Origin: Phycisphaerales bacterium UBA3158
Lineage (GTDB): Bacteria > Planctomycetota > Phycisphaerae > Phycisphaerales > SM1A02
DNA length: 6,547 nucleotides
Assembly (NCBI GenBank): GCA_002364555.1
Contig: DEYM01000084.1
Span: forward strand, 23,501 to 30,047
Direction of reading: 5' to 3'
The position numbers were made by a program, and so were the translations under genes. Every line of letters starts with the position of its first letter. Within the stretch, counting starts at the first letter, position 1. The notes below the pieces were generated by a model that had not been told where the DNA came from, searched no databases, and saw only the letters and a list, made by a program, of their open reading frames with translations. Of the stretch, positions 5,766 through 6,547 are shown piece after piece.

Positions 5766-6547
5766 ATGGCAAAAGCAACAACCGAGCCAACCAGTGTTCT
5801 CGAGAAGATTGATCGCTGCGGCGATCTGCAGCATCGCCCACGTGTCCTTCTGGGCAAGATGGGCCTTGATGGTCACGATCGCGGCGTGAAGCTCATTGCC
5901 CGGGCCATGCGGGACAGTGGCATCCATGTCATCTACTCCGGGCTCTGGCAGACGCCACGAAGTCTGGCGATCGCCGCTCGAGACGAGGATGTCGATTGCA
6001 TCGCCGCCTCCATGATGAGCAACTCCCACAATGTGCTGGTGCCTCGTCTGATCGAGGAATGCCGCAAGGTGGGTCGGCCCGACATGACGATCAACATCGG
6101 CGGCATCATCCCCCAGGAGGATGTCCAGGGCATGCTGGATTCCGGCGTCAACGCCGTCTTCCACACAGGCACGACGATGCAGAACATCGTCGACTCGGTC
6201 CGTGCGGCCACCAGCGACTACACCTCAATCGATTCCAGCAACAGCTCAGCTCAACTTGGCAGGACCCTTTCACAAGTGGTGACCGGCAAGGACGTCTCCT
6301 CGGCGCCACGCAAGCGTCCCGATCGCGTGATCGGTCTGACGGGTTCACCAGGTGCCGGCAAGTCGACGCTTGTGGCCGCCATGGCCAACGAGATGCATCG
6401 AGCCGGTGACAAGGTCGCCGTGATCGCCTTTGACCCGATGAGCCCCATCACAAGTGGTGCCCTGCTTGGTGACCGTCTTCGAGTGGACTTCAACGAGGTC
6501 GACGAGGACTGCTTCTATCGCAGCTTCGCGATCGTCGGCGAGGACTA
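5766..6547 (+). CDS. Methylmalonyl-CoA-mutase-type B12-binding domain fused to MeaB/IcmF-type GTPase (3' end outside window)
   Basis: The frame runs from ATG 5766 off the right edge, giving 260 residues. Residues about 25-147 are a B12-binding domain of the acyl-CoA mutase small-subunit type: KMGLDGHDRG (31-40) holds the D-x-H-x-x-G motif with His37 as the lower cobalt ligand, followed by WQTP (61-64), the SMMSNSH segment (82-88) and GGIIP (112-116). A low-complexity linker (about 148-184) leads to a P-loop GTPase: VIGLTGSPGAGKST with Lys199-Ser200, AVIAFDP (218-224) and GALLGDR (231-237), matching MeaB and the G domain of IcmF, chaperones that load and protect adenosylcobalamin in mutases. 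Domain order matches the N-terminal two-thirds of IcmF, yet the B12 domain resembles methylmalonyl-CoA mutase more. A mutase domain may follow outside the window, or the protein may be a two-domain subunit. No alternative start codon lies between the upstream stop at 5682 and ATG 5766. Confidence 0.88.
   Translation, partial: MAKATTEPTSVLEKIDRCGDLQHRPRVLLGKMGLDGHDRGVKLIARAMRDSGIHVIYSGLWQTPRSLAIAARDEDVDCIAASMMSNSHNVLVPRLIEECRKVGRPDMTINIGGIIPQEDVQGMLDSGVNAVFHTGTTMQNIVDSVRAATSDYTSIDSSNSSAQLGRTLSQVVTGKDVSSAPRKRPDRVIGLTGSPGAGKSTLVAAMANEMHRAGDKVAVIAFDPMSPITSGALLGDRLRVDFNEVDEDCFYRSFAIVGED

Noticed and set aside
5661..6164. N-terminal extension of the argS reading frame up to 6164
   Set aside because: The extension would be antisense to the B12-binding domain gene, has no ArgRS-like sequence, and the normal ArgRS N-terminal domain begins just after ATG 5660.
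1..6547. Mobile elements, CRISPR arrays, tRNA or rRNA genes
   Set aside because: No transposase or integrase motifs, no regularly spaced repeats, and no room for RNA genes in the short gaps between genes.

Overview
The window is a compact bacterial chromosome segment with about 55-57% G+C by eye. It holds five protein-coding genes and no visible mobile element, CRISPR array or RNA gene. Genes fill nearly everything, and the longest non-coding stretch is about 105 bp. The gene mix suggests a Gram-negative-type or Planctomycetota-like bacterium, possibly Phycisphaerae: a periplasmic PQQ-type sugar dehydrogenase, a quinone-linked VKOR-DsbA disulfide system, and a cobalamin-dependent acyl-CoA mutase component. 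This placement is a weak guess from gene style; no phylogenetic marker was compared.

Layout from left to right. (1) Positions 1-564, plus strand: the 3' end of a ComEC/Rec2-type DNA-uptake channel, which stops with no metallo-beta-lactamase domain. (2) Positions 616-1800, plus strand: an exported PQQ-dependent glucose/sorbosone dehydrogenase-like beta-propeller, 51 bp behind comEC. (3) Positions 1808-3709, minus strand, convergent with (2) across only 7 bp: a 633-residue fusion of a VKOR membrane domain, an active-looking DsbA-like domain with CPDC, and a second DsbA-like domain that has lost its CXXC. (4) Positions 3804-5660, minus strand, upstream of (3): arginyl-tRNA synthetase (argS). (5) Positions 5766-6547, plus strand, divergent from argS and cut by the window edge: a methylmalonyl-CoA-mutase-type B12-binding domain fused to a MeaB/IcmF-type GTPase domain.

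The 105-bp argS / B12-GTPase divergent intergenic region carries a perfect 8-bp inverted repeat that overlaps the -35 box of a good sigma70-like promoter. That promoter would start transcription about 3 nt before the B12-GTPase ATG, giving an almost leaderless mRNA, and the gene has no visible Shine-Dalgarno sequence.

The genes do not form one pathway. The two entries most worth follow-up are the VKOR-DsbA-pseudoDsbA fusion, which looks like a self-contained disulfide-forming machine with a degenerate second thioredoxin fold, and the B12-domain/GTPase fusion, whose partner mutase or C-terminal mutase domain lies beyond the window.
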